A DNA stretch of 64,000 nt from Gammaproteobacteria bacterium (GTDB lineage: Bacteria > Pseudomonadota > Gammaproteobacteria > AKS1). Position numbers and translations under genes: made by a program. Location: contig JALTKS010000079.1 of assembly GCA_027006175.1 (NCBI GenBank), positions 1 to 64,000 of the forward strand, written 5' to 3'. This document shows positions 18,494 to 26,870 of the stretch, one piece after another (within the stretch, counting starts at the first letter, position 1; each line of letters starts with the position of its first letter). The notes under the pieces are model-generated. The model searched no databases and was not told where the DNA came from. It worked only from the letters and a program-made list of their open reading frames with translations.

Positions 18494-19801
18494 TTGACTG
18501 CAAAACGCATAATGGTCGATATGTCTGTGACGTTAATTCATCACGGACATGTTCGGTTGATAAAAAAAGCTGCAGAGCATGGTGATGTTATTATTGGGTT
18601 AACATCTGATGAACAGATCCTGGATATGAAAGGTTATGAGCCTGAGCTTTCATTCCAACACCGAAAGGAAATACTAGAATCAATAGAAGCCGTTAAGGAA
18701 GTTGTTGAAACACCATGGCTGATAACTGAGGAAGTACTTGATTCTTATTCAATAGACCTTCTGGTTCATGGCAATGATAATTCAAATCCAATTGCTAAAA
18801 ATAGACTGTTGGTTCTTCCTAGAACAGATGGTGTTAGTAGCACTGAATTACGCCAAAGAGCACTAAAATCGATCACAAATATTAATAATAACAAACTAAT
18901 GTTAACGCCGGGTCCGGCTGTTGTTCTTCATGAAAATTTGATGGGGCTTGTTCCTGTGTTTGGTAGAGGTGATGAAGAATACCAGAAAGTGGAGAAAACC
19001 GTTCTTAGCTGGGTTAAAAATCTATCCGGTCAGGATAATATTGTTATGGCTCAAGGCTCAGCAACCTTTGCAATTGAATTGGCATTGCATTCATTTGTGT
19101 CAGGAAAAGTTTTGTTGGTAAGCACAGGATTTTATAGTGACCGGTTAAAAGAGTTACTTCCTGAGAACTGTGAGTTGACCACTATAAAATATGATGAGTT
19201 ATCAAGTATTGAGGGTAAATTTGACTGGCTATTGTCCGCATATACAGAAACCAGTCATGCCTTTAAAGTTGATCTTAAGCTTATACGAGATAAAGCAAAT
19301 TCTTTAGGAGCTAAATTGTTTGCAGATGCGACAGGTTCAATTGGTCTGGAGGATAAGCACGATTTATGTGACTTAATCGCTTTTAGTTCCTGTAAAGGAC
19401 TATTTGGATTAACGGGAGCTGCATTTGTTGCGTATAAAAGTAAACTCGATATTATAAAAAATGATGGCTTCTATACAAACTTAGAAACACATATCAACCA
19501 TCAAGTAACAGGGCCATATCATGCGGTCGCTTCGCTTTATAACGTTATCGATATTCATGATGTGCTAAAAAATAGAGTAGAAGAGAGTAAAAGAGCAGTT
19601 ATTGAAACATATGCGAAATATATTACTCGCCTGGAAAATCAGCCACTTTTGTGTACTTACCTTGAAGGTGATGTTATGAGAAAAGATGACAATATTGTAT
19701 TGTACACGCCAAGAAGTGATTTATCTGGCTCTGTTATTTGCCATTTCGGTGAAATACATCGCCGTAATGTAAATTTAATTAATAGAATAGATATAAAATA
19801 A
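18494..19801 (+). CDS. Fused cytidylyltransferase and 2-aminoethylphosphonate transaminase-like protein
   Basis: Residues 1-125 are a TagD/ECT-like nucleotidyltransferase with HxGH at H16-H19 (TLIHHGHVRL) and the second motif GVSSTELRQ (113-121). Residues of about 135-435 are a class V aminotransferase close to 2-aminoethylphosphonate:pyruvate transaminase: it opens with LMLTPGP and has the likely PLP lysine in SSCKGLFG. Predicted roles are amination of phosphonoacetaldehyde to 2-aminoethylphosphonate and its activation with CTP to the CMP ester. In many capsule loci this TagD-like domain is instead fused to PEP mutase, so the partner has been exchanged here. It starts at TTG 18494, 9 nt after the mutase gene. 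Confidence 0.83.
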   Translation: MTAKRIMVDMSVTLIHHGHVRLIKKAAEHGDVIIGLTSDEQILDMKGYEPELSFQHRKEILESIEAVKEVVETPWLITEEVLDSYSIDLLVHGNDNSNPIAKNRLLVLPRTDGVSSTELRQRALKSITNINNNKLMLTPGPAVVLHENLMGLVPVFGRGDEEYQKVEKTVLSWVKNLSGQDNIVMAQGSATFAIELALHSFVSGKVLLVSTGFYSDRLKELLPENCELTTIKYDELSSIEGKFDWLLSAYTETSHAFKVDLKLIRDKANSLGAKLFADATGSIGLEDKHDLCDLIAFSSCKGLFGLTGAAFVAYKSKLDIIKNDGFYTNLETHINHQVTGPYHAVASLYNVIDIHDVLKNRVEESKRAVIETYAKYITRLENQPLLCTYLEGDVMRKDDNIVLYTPRSDLSGSVICHFGEIHRRNVNLINRIDIK

Positions 19802-19843
19802 TTGATTGATTATGTTTGTTCTTATTAAAAGTAGGAATTATAA

Positions 19844-20929
19844 GTGCTAGACACAAAAGAATTTGTAAATAAATTATATGATGAAGGTTATACACACTTG
19901 TGTGTTGTTCCATGTAGTTTTGCAAAAAACCTGATAAATGCCTCAATTAATAATAATGATAAATTGGAGTATGTGCCATGTGCGAGTGAAGCAGTTGCAT
20001 GCTCGATTGCTGCTGGCATGAAAATGTCAGGAATGAGACCTATTGTTATTGTTCAATCATCAGGTCTTACCAATATGGGAAGCTGTATTACAAGCATGCT
20101 TAAACCATACGAGATTACATTCCCAATTATTGTTAGCTGGAGAACGTATAAATCGGGTGATAGTGAGATACAACATGAGCATTTGGCAACGAAACTACCT
20201 GACCTTGTGTCAGCGTATGGTTATGAGCATACATTATTAGATAACGAGAATCTGGGTAATGCGATAAAACAAATAACTGTAAGTGAGAGTGCTAGAATTA
20301 TTTTGCTATTACAGAAAAACACATTTACAACAGTTAAGCTTGATGATGAGTTCAAACTTGATCTTTCAGAATTACCACTAAGAAGCTCATATTTAAAATA
20401 CCTCGGTAACGTATTTAATAGTTCAGATTATATTTTTATTGGTACGACTGGAAATACGGCAAGAGAAATGTACAGTTATATGCCAAATACAGATAATGTT
20501 TATATGGCAGGAAATATGGGCGGAGCCCTAAGCCTGGGGCTTGGGATGGCTAAGTCAGGAAATAAAATTATAGTATGTGGTGGTGATGCTGAGTTTGTGA
20601 TGCATATGGGTGGGATGACCACCGCAGGTCGTTATAACGATAGTGAATTAAATTTGGTATATATATTATTTGATAATCAGTCAAACAAGAGTACCGGTGG
20701 GCAGCGATCGTATCAGGAGCATTTAGATTACATCGGTTTAGCTAAGTCTTCTGGTCTATCAGTTAGTGATAAAATTATAAGAGATAACAAAAGTTTTGAA
20801 ATTGAAATAAAAGATGCCATTGCAAACGGTGGTATTAGTTTTATGCATGTGAAATGCTCTTACGATCCAGAAACACCAAGACCACCTCTTGCAGTTGTTA
20901 AAAGAAATAGCATAATCAAAGGAAGTTAA
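19844..20929 (+). CDS. Phosphonopyruvate decarboxylase
   Basis: A thiamine-diphosphate enzyme of 361 residues. The N-terminal half holds the conserved glutamate in CASEAVACSIAAGM (about 46-59). The C-terminal half holds MAGNMGGALSLGLGMA and the ThDP-Mg motif GGDAEFVMHMGGM, ending at DNQSNKSTGG. It decarboxylates phosphonopyruvate to phosphonoacetaldehyde, the step that pulls the unfavourable mutase reaction forward. GTG start at 19844; 1 nt separates its stop from neuC. With its two upstream neighbours it gives a complete AEP pathway. Confidence 0.9.
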   Translation: MLDTKEFVNKLYDEGYTHLCVVPCSFAKNLINASINNNDKLEYVPCASEAVACSIAAGMKMSGMRPIVIVQSSGLTNMGSCITSMLKPYEITFPIIVSWRTYKSGDSEIQHEHLATKLPDLVSAYGYEHTLLDNENLGNAIKQITVSESARIILLLQKNTFTTVKLDDEFKLDLSELPLRSSYLKYLGNVFNSSDYIFIGTTGNTAREMYSYMPNTDNVYMAGNMGGALSLGLGMAKSGNKIIVCGGDAEFVMHMGGMTTAGRYNDSELNLVYILFDNQSNKSTGGQRSYQEHLDYIGLAKSSGLSVSDKIIRDNKSFEIEIKDAIANGGISFMHVKCSYDPETPRPPLAVVKRNSIIKGS

Positions 20930-20930
20930 T

Positions 20931-22082
20931 GTGAAACGACGTATTTGTGTTGTTGTAACTGCTCGACCATCCTATTCAAGAATTAAATCTGCATTACTCG
21001 CTATAAAAAAGCATCCTGATCTTGAGTTACAGCTGGTTGTTGCTGCTTCTGCATTACTTGAGAGATATGGTTCTGTTGTTGATGTAATGCGCGAGGATGG
21101 TCTTGAACCAGATGCGCAGGTTTATATGGTTGTCGAAGGAGAAAATCTGGTTACAAGTGCTAAATCAACCGGGATTGGTATAGTCGAACTTGCAACTATT
21201 TTTGATAATTTAAAGCCTGATGCTGTATTGAGTATTGCTGATAGGTATGAAACTATAGCTACAGCAATCACTGGTTCTTATATGAATATACCTGTTATCC
21301 ATGTGCAGGGCGGAGAAGTAACAGGCTCTATTGATGAGAAAGTAAGACACGCCGTGACAAAATTATCTAATGTACATCTTGTATCGAATAAAGGTGCATA
21401 CGATAGGGTTGTAAAGATGGGTGAAGTAGAAGGTTCAGTATATATTACTGGCTGTCCTTCAATTGATTTAGCAAAAGATGTTATGAATGGTATGACATAT
21501 GAGGATTTTGACGACCTGAAACGTGGTGTAGGTGCACATATTGATTTTAACTCGGATTATATTATGGTAATGCAGCATCCGGTTACAAATGAATGGCAAG
21601 AAGCACAAATGCAAATGACGGAAACACTCAAGGCAATCGAGAAATGTGAGTATCCAGCATATTGGTTTTGGCCAAATGTCGATGCTGGTTCGGATGCTGG
21701 ATCAAAGGCTATTCGAACCTTCCGCGAACAAGGTCGTTGTAAAAATATTCGCTTCTTGAAAAATCTTCCTCCAGAAGCGTTTTTATATGTGCTGAAAAAA
21801 TCAATGTGTCTTGTTGGCAATTCAAGTGTAGGGATCAGGGAGTCATCATATTTAGGTATACCTGTTGTAAATATAGGTTCTAGACAAGCTGGTCGTGAAC
21901 GCAGCGCTAATGTTATCGATGTCGATTATGATGAAAATTATATTTTAGAGGCAATAAAAACTCAGGTTACAAATGGACATTATGCTTCAAGTGATATTTA
22001 TGGGGATGGTTCAGCTGGAGAAAGAGTTGCAGATGTATTAAGCAAAGTAGAATTTAATATCGATAAGAAAATAACATATTAA
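20931..22082 (+). CDS. neuC: UDP-GlcNAc 2-epimerase (hydrolysing), NeuC type
   Basis: A second hydrolysing NDP-sugar 2-epimerase of 383 residues. It has TARPSYSRIKSAL at the N-terminus, SIADRYET (about 103-110), HVQGGEVTGS (about 124-133) and VGNSSVGIRESSYLG (about 297-311). NeuC converts UDP-GlcNAc to ManNAc for sialic acid synthesis. The HVQGGE and RPSYSRIK forms and the neuA-neuB genes right after it separate it from legG at 2662. GTG start one base after the decarboxylase stop. Confidence 0.88.
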   Translation: MKRRICVVVTARPSYSRIKSALLAIKKHPDLELQLVVAASALLERYGSVVDVMREDGLEPDAQVYMVVEGENLVTSAKSTGIGIVELATIFDNLKPDAVLSIADRYETIATAITGSYMNIPVIHVQGGEVTGSIDEKVRHAVTKLSNVHLVSNKGAYDRVVKMGEVEGSVYITGCPSIDLAKDVMNGMTYEDFDDLKRGVGAHIDFNSDYIMVMQHPVTNEWQEAQMQMTETLKAIEKCEYPAYWFWPNVDAGSDAGSKAIRTFREQGRCKNIRFLKNLPPEAFLYVLKKSMCLVGNSSVGIRESSYLGIPVVNIGSRQAGRERSANVIDVDYDENYILEAIKTQVTNGHYASSDIYGDGSAGERVADVLSKVEFNIDKKITY

Positions 22083-22096
22083 TACTTGGATTATGT

Positions 22097-22819
22097 GTGA
22101 CGAATAAAATACTGGCAATTATTACAGCTCGAGGTGGCTCAAAAGGAGTTCCGAGAAAAAATATAAATCAGCTGGCAGGTAAACCTCTTATTGTTCACAC
22201 AATTGAGCGTGCATTAGCGGTTAAACCAGAACTATTATGTGTCTTAGTAAGTACAGATGATGAAGAAATAGCCGAGATTAGTCGGAAAGCTGGTGCGTAT
22301 GTGCCATTTTTACGTCCCAATGAATTTGCAACAGATGAAGCAGCATCATTTGATGTGGTTAAGCATGCAGTCGAATATTATGAAGGTAAGCATGATTCGT
22401 TAATAGATTGGTCGCTTATATTACAGCCGACTACGCCTCTTAGAACAACTCATGATATATCTACCGCGATACAACTAACAGTCCGTAGAGAAACCGATAC
22501 GATAGTTTCAGTTTATGATGCCGAGGACACACATCCCGGGAAAATGAAAAAACTAGATAAAGATGGATTATTGATACCATTTATTTCAGATGCACCATGG
22601 TTATCTAGAAGGCAGGATTATACACCTAAGGCTTATTGTACAAATGGTGCTATATATATGACACGTAGAGATGTTCTTTTTGAAAAATCAACTTTAATTG
22701 GTGAAAGAGTTGTTCCATATGTTATGCCAGCAGCCAGATCGATTGATATAGATACACAATTAGACTTTGATATTGCAGACATATTGATGACGCGTCAATT
22801 ACAAGAAAATAAAATATAA
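22097..22819 (+). CDS. neuA: CMP-sialic acid synthetase-type cytidylyltransferase
   Basis: A 240-residue NeuA-family enzyme. The CTP-binding signature is IITARGGSKGVPRKN (about 8-22), followed by LQPTTPLRT (about 111-119), CTNGAIYMT (about 181-189) and SIDIDTQLDFDIAD near the end. It activates a nonulosonic acid with CTP. Its flanks (neuC and neuB) suggest Neu5Ac or a close relative as substrate. GTG start at 22097. Confidence 0.87.
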   Translation: MTNKILAIITARGGSKGVPRKNINQLAGKPLIVHTIERALAVKPELLCVLVSTDDEEIAEISRKAGAYVPFLRPNEFATDEAASFDVVKHAVEYYEGKHDSLIDWSLILQPTTPLRTTHDISTAIQLTVRRETDTIVSVYDAEDTHPGKMKKLDKDGLLIPFISDAPWLSRRQDYTPKAYCTNGAIYMTRRDVLFEKSTLIGERVVPYVMPAARSIDIDTQLDFDIADILMTRQLQENKI

Positions 22820-22837
22820 CTTTATCAATAACTATAA

Positions 22838-23893
22838 ATGACAAAACAAATAAAAATCAATAACAATCTAATTGGTAACAACCATCGTACATTTATAATA
22901 GCCGAAGTAGCACAGGCTCATGATGGTTCACTTGGGATGGCTCATGCTTTTATTGATATGGCAGCAGAAGCTGGTATAGATGCAATTAAATTTCAGACAC
23001 ATATTGCATCAGCTGAATCAACATTAGATGAAACATTTCGAGTTGCTTTCAGCCATCAGGATCAGACGCGTTATGATTATTGGAAACGAATGGAGTTTAC
23101 TCAAGATCAATGGCAAGGATTAGCCAGACACGCAAATGACAATGGTTTGGTTTTTCTTAGCTCGGCTTTTTCTCTAGAGGCGGTGAATCTTTTAAAGGAA
23201 TTGGATATGCCTGCTTGGAAAATTGGTTCGGGTGAGTTTCGATCAACCTCACTTATCGATACGATGCTTGATACGGGTAAACCGATCTTGCTTAGTACAG
23301 GAATGAGTAATTGGGATGAGATCGATAACTCAGTAGCTTATATAAAGGATAAGGGAAATGATGTTGCTATTTTCCAATGTACTAGTCAATACCCAACGCC
23401 ATTAGACAAGGTGGGTTTGAATAATATTGATGAAATACGAAATAGATATAATTGTGTTGCAGGACTGTCTGATCATTCGGGCACTATTTGGCCGTCAATA
23501 TCTGCTATGGCTAAACGTGTAGATATTGTAGAAGTACATATTACAATGCATCCAAAAGCATTTGGTCCTGATGTTTCTTCTTCTTTGACAACCAGTCAGT
23601 TAAAAACTGTAGTAGAAGCAAGAGATGCTTTTGCAATTATGCATAATAATCCTATTAGTAAAGATATGATGGCTTCTGAAATGCGTGAAATGCGTAACCT
23701 ATTTACAAAGAGCGTTGCACCTAAACGTGATTTGAGTGCAGGAGAAGTTCTAGAAGCGGGTATGTTAACATTGAAAAAACCTGGTACGGGCATTCCTGAA
23801 ACTGAAATGACTAAATTATATGGTAAGAAGTTATTGCATGATGTGCCATGTAATGTTTTATTAAAATACTCAGATATTATAGATAGAAATTAA
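22838..23893 (+). CDS. neuB: N-acetylneuraminate synthase-type enzyme
   Basis: A 351-residue NeuB family protein. Barrel motifs are IIAEVAQAHDGSLG (about 21-34), AIKFQTH (about 49-55), KIGSGEFRST (about 128-137) and GLSDHSGTIWP (about 209-219). The C-terminal SAF domain contains SVAPKRDLSAGE and KKPGTGIPE. It condenses ManNAc (or a derivative) with PEP. Compared with legI it has AQAHDG where LegI has GVNHNGD, in keeping with a different substrate class. Its TAA shares the A of the next ATG (TAATG). Confidence 0.87.
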   Translation: MTKQIKINNNLIGNNHRTFIIAEVAQAHDGSLGMAHAFIDMAAEAGIDAIKFQTHIASAESTLDETFRVAFSHQDQTRYDYWKRMEFTQDQWQGLARHANDNGLVFLSSAFSLEAVNLLKELDMPAWKIGSGEFRSTSLIDTMLDTGKPILLSTGMSNWDEIDNSVAYIKDKGNDVAIFQCTSQYPTPLDKVGLNNIDEIRNRYNCVAGLSDHSGTIWPSISAMAKRVDIVEVHITMHPKAFGPDVSSSLTTSQLKTVVEARDAFAIMHNNPISKDMMASEMREMRNLFTKSVAPKRDLSAGEVLEAGMLTLKKPGTGIPETEMTKLYGKKLLHDVPCNVLLKYSDIIDRN

Positions 23894-25008
23894 TGGCGCT
23901 GAATATACAGGTCCATATTCTGACAGCCGGCTTTGAGTCTCCCAATGGTTGTGCATTCCTTTTTCCTTTGATCCGTTTCCAAAGAAGCCTTTGTGATCTA
24001 GGGATCAATATAAGAATCTTTAATAATGTCGAAATTGCGGTTCAGAACTGTGATATTTTATTAATTGAGAATAAGTTTTATGGTGTCCGGTGGGCGGTTG
24101 AACGTGATTCAGTACTAGCCGAGCTCTTATGGTGTAAAGAACAGGTAGGGGCTCTTATTTATGTTGACATTACTGATAGTACAGGTTGGGATCATGCGGA
24201 TGCTTTACCTTTTGTAACGGCATATTTGAAGAATCAACTGTTAGTTGACCGAAATAGGTACCTTTCTCCGATGTATGGTTATCGACCATTTTCAAACTAT
24301 TTTCATGAACAGTTTTCAGTTGTTGATGATAACCCCGCATACTCTAAACCAATTAATGATCCTGATTTATTAGGGCGACTTGGTGTTGGTTGGAATTCCG
24401 GGTTTGCTGATTGGTCTTTATATGGACCAATGAGAATGGCTTTATATAGACGAACACAGTGGTTAGTTTTATTGGGTGAACCCAAAGGTTGGAACAGGCC
24501 ATCAATTTCACGTAATAATGACATGACGTGTCGTTTTGGCATTAGTTATGCACGAGAAACAGTATCATGGCAGCGAAAAGAAATTAGAGAAATAATGAAG
24601 GGAAAACTTGCCACGGATAAATTAAACAGGCGAGGATATTTTAGAGAGCTATGCAATTCCAAGGTGGTTGTATCACCTTTTGGTCTTGGAGAAATTACAC
24701 TTAAAGATTTCGAAGTATTTATTACTGGTGGCCTCTTGTTTAAACCTGATATGTCACATATTGAAACATGGGCTGATTTATTTGTTGATGGTGAAACAAT
24801 GGTTTCACATCGCTGGGACTTGAAAGATTTTGAGGAAAAATTAGATGAAATCTTATCTGATTATGGAAATTTTGTAGATATTGCATATGAAGGACAGCGG
24901 CGATATCGAAAATCAATGATAGGCAAACAGGCAGGAGAACGCTTTGCAAATCATTTTCATGGATTATTAACACGTGATTGGGAACAACCATGGGTAGCCA
25001 ATGATTGA
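23893..25008 (+). CDS. CgeB-like glycosyltransferase family protein
   Basis: A cytosolic protein of 371 residues. The C-terminal part contains KVVVSPFGLGEITLKDFEVF (about 257-276) followed by GGLLFKPDMSHIETW, the arrangement in CgeB-type and related GT-B proteins where a family of EX7E-like residues contacts the donor. The N-terminal half is weakly conserved and has CDILLIENKFYG. I call it a probable glycosyltransferase; donor and acceptor are unknown. It overlaps neuB by 1 nt and the next gene by 8 nt, so it probably works with the asparagine-synthase-like neighbours on the same glycan. Confidence 0.7.
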   Translation: MALNIQVHILTAGFESPNGCAFLFPLIRFQRSLCDLGINIRIFNNVEIAVQNCDILLIENKFYGVRWAVERDSVLAELLWCKEQVGALIYVDITDSTGWDHADALPFVTAYLKNQLLVDRNRYLSPMYGYRPFSNYFHEQFSVVDDNPAYSKPINDPDLLGRLGVGWNSGFADWSLYGPMRMALYRRTQWLVLLGEPKGWNRPSISRNNDMTCRFGISYARETVSWQRKEIREIMKGKLATDKLNRRGYFRELCNSKVVVSPFGLGEITLKDFEVFITGGLLFKPDMSHIETWADLFVDGETMVSHRWDLKDFEEKLDEILSDYGNFVDIAYEGQRRYRKSMIGKQAGERFANHFHGLLTRDWEQPWVAND

Positions 25009-26863
25009 TTCTCCTGATTTTGGTTTCACACTAAATTTCAATAGTAAGTTATTAGATAGTGAGAGTGATATTTCTAATGGCGAACGTATTAAGCGTCTTC
25101 GTATTGAGGTGTCAGACATGCATCCGGAATTTCGATGGATAGAACATATAGATTGGCGAATCGGTGTATTTGGAAATCCAATTGCTTCGGGTGCAAGAAG
25201 TGATAAAGCAGTTCAGGATGTATTTATACGTACTGAAAACATACCTGAATTTTCTCGTTCCTTAAATGGATCATTTTTAATAGTACTTTATAATCATAAA
25301 AGGCAGAAACTTCATATAATAAGTGATAGGTTTTCTTCTCTCTCTATGTACTACGCGATGGATGGTAATGATTTTCGCGCTACTATGTTTCTATCAGATT
25401 TAATTTATATGCGACGCGAAGCTGGATTGAAGATAGATATTGACTCTTCTGCTGTCTTTGAATTTGTTGCGATGCGGCGCTTATTTGGTGTTCATACGTA
25501 TGAGAAGAATTGCTTTTATCTTGATTCAGCATCTATTTTATCAGTCGAATCGGGTGATTTGAAACCATACATAAGTAAGTATTGGGTGCCTGACTTTTCG
25601 AAAAGTGCACCATCTGGTCGTGAACTTGTTAGTACTATTTCTAGTTCTTTGGCTAATACATTAAAGTTACATATGTCTGATGAAGATGAACGTAGTTTCG
25701 GTTTGTTTTTGAGTGGTGGTCTGGATGCGCGTGCTGTACTAGCCGCTAGCATTGATTCTGGTTCGAAGCCTCCACTTTGTGTAACAACTTGTTTGAAAAA
25801 TAATAATGAGTCTAAAGTGGCTGCTGAGGTTGCAGCAATTATCGGCACAGACCATTGCTTTATTCCTCGCCCAGTCGATTTATATGAAGGGAATTTAGAT
25901 ACTGCAGTACGTCTATGTAGCGGTATGCATAGTTTTGTTGAATGCCAGTTTTTGGACTACGGTAAACGATTCCCCGTTCCTGTTGATAGCATGATGATGG
26001 GCTTGGTTTTGGATGTTTTTTTAGCGGGTCTTTACCTTCCTAAAGAAGAAGTTAAGTTATTTGGAAGAAAGAGTCTTCACTATAGGTTGAGGGCGATAGG
26101 CAATGATTTTGTTAGCGATTTCATGACAAGTGTTTCATATCGTTTGAAAACACTGGATCCATTTATCTTATTGCAAAAAGATAAGCGCTCTAAAATGAAG
26201 AATGCCTTACAAAAAAGTCTTGCTGATGTTGCTGACCGTGGTAGAAAATTAGGCGCAACTGGCTATCAGCTTTGGGAGTATATGCACCACCATAATTTCT
26301 CACGTCATTATTCTTTTCCTATGATGACATCAATCCGCTCATGGGCTGATTGCAGAAGCCCCGGTTTAGAAAACAATTTATTTGAACTTGCTATTTCAAT
26401 GAGCGCTGAGCAAAAGGTAAATGCAACCGCCTATATTCATGCTACTAGCTTACTTAGTAAAAGTGTAATGAAGGTTCGAAATGCTAATACTAATTTGCCT
26501 GCATGGATGCCGTTACCAATGCAGTCATTAGCGAAGGCCTTCTTAATAGTTGGGAATCGTCTTTTTGGCACGCCTTATCCACAAAGCCCTGGTGTAAATG
26601 ACCGATCATGGCCCATGGTAAACACCTCTATGGCAGCATCAGCTGAAATAACAAAGGCAATTCAGGAATTACCAGACTCTGACGAACTTAATGCTCTTGA
26701 TATTTTTGATATGTCTGTGATTAGACAAATTGTAAGAGAGCATGAGTCAGGAACTGTCGATCATGGTACGGCATTGGCCGTGTTATTGACTGTTAGTCGT
26801 TTTCTGTGGATGGCACAGAATTCTGTGAACAAATTTAAACCTTGTCGAAGTTGGGAGATGTAG
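25001..26863 (+). CDS. Asparagine synthase-like protein lacking the glutaminase cysteine
   Basis: A 620-residue AsnB-like protein with an altered N-terminal domain. It begins MIDSPDF, so the catalytic Cys2 of glutamine-hydrolysing AsnB is missing, yet a remnant of the fold (LNGSFLIVLYNHKRQKLHII) is present around residues 88-107. The synthetase half keeps the PP-loop as FLSGGLDARAV (family: SGGxDS), with Asp in place and Ser replaced by Ala-Arg. It could catalyse an amide or cyclisation chemistry without its own glutaminase, or use ammonia from a partner. The next gene is an intact AsnB. The exact reaction is unknown. Confidence 0.75.
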   Translation: MIDSPDFGFTLNFNSKLLDSESDISNGERIKRLRIEVSDMHPEFRWIEHIDWRIGVFGNPIASGARSDKAVQDVFIRTENIPEFSRSLNGSFLIVLYNHKRQKLHIISDRFSSLSMYYAMDGNDFRATMFLSDLIYMRREAGLKIDIDSSAVFEFVAMRRLFGVHTYEKNCFYLDSASILSVESGDLKPYISKYWVPDFSKSAPSGRELVSTISSSLANTLKLHMSDEDERSFGLFLSGGLDARAVLAASIDSGSKPPLCVTTCLKNNNESKVAAEVAAIIGTDHCFIPRPVDLYEGNLDTAVRLCSGMHSFVECQFLDYGKRFPVPVDSMMMGLVLDVFLAGLYLPKEEVKLFGRKSLHYRLRAIGNDFVSDFMTSVSYRLKTLDPFILLQKDKRSKMKNALQKSLADVADRGRKLGATGYQLWEYMHHHNFSRHYSFPMMTSIRSWADCRSPGLENNLFELAISMSAEQKVNATAYIHATSLLSKSVMKVRNANTNLPAWMPLPMQSLAKAFLIVGNRLFGTPYPQSPGVNDRSWPMVNTSMAASAEITKAIQELPDSDELNALDIFDMSVIRQIVREHESGTVDHGTALAVLLTVSRFLWMAQNSVNKFKPCRSWEM

Positions 26864-26870
26864 TCACTTA

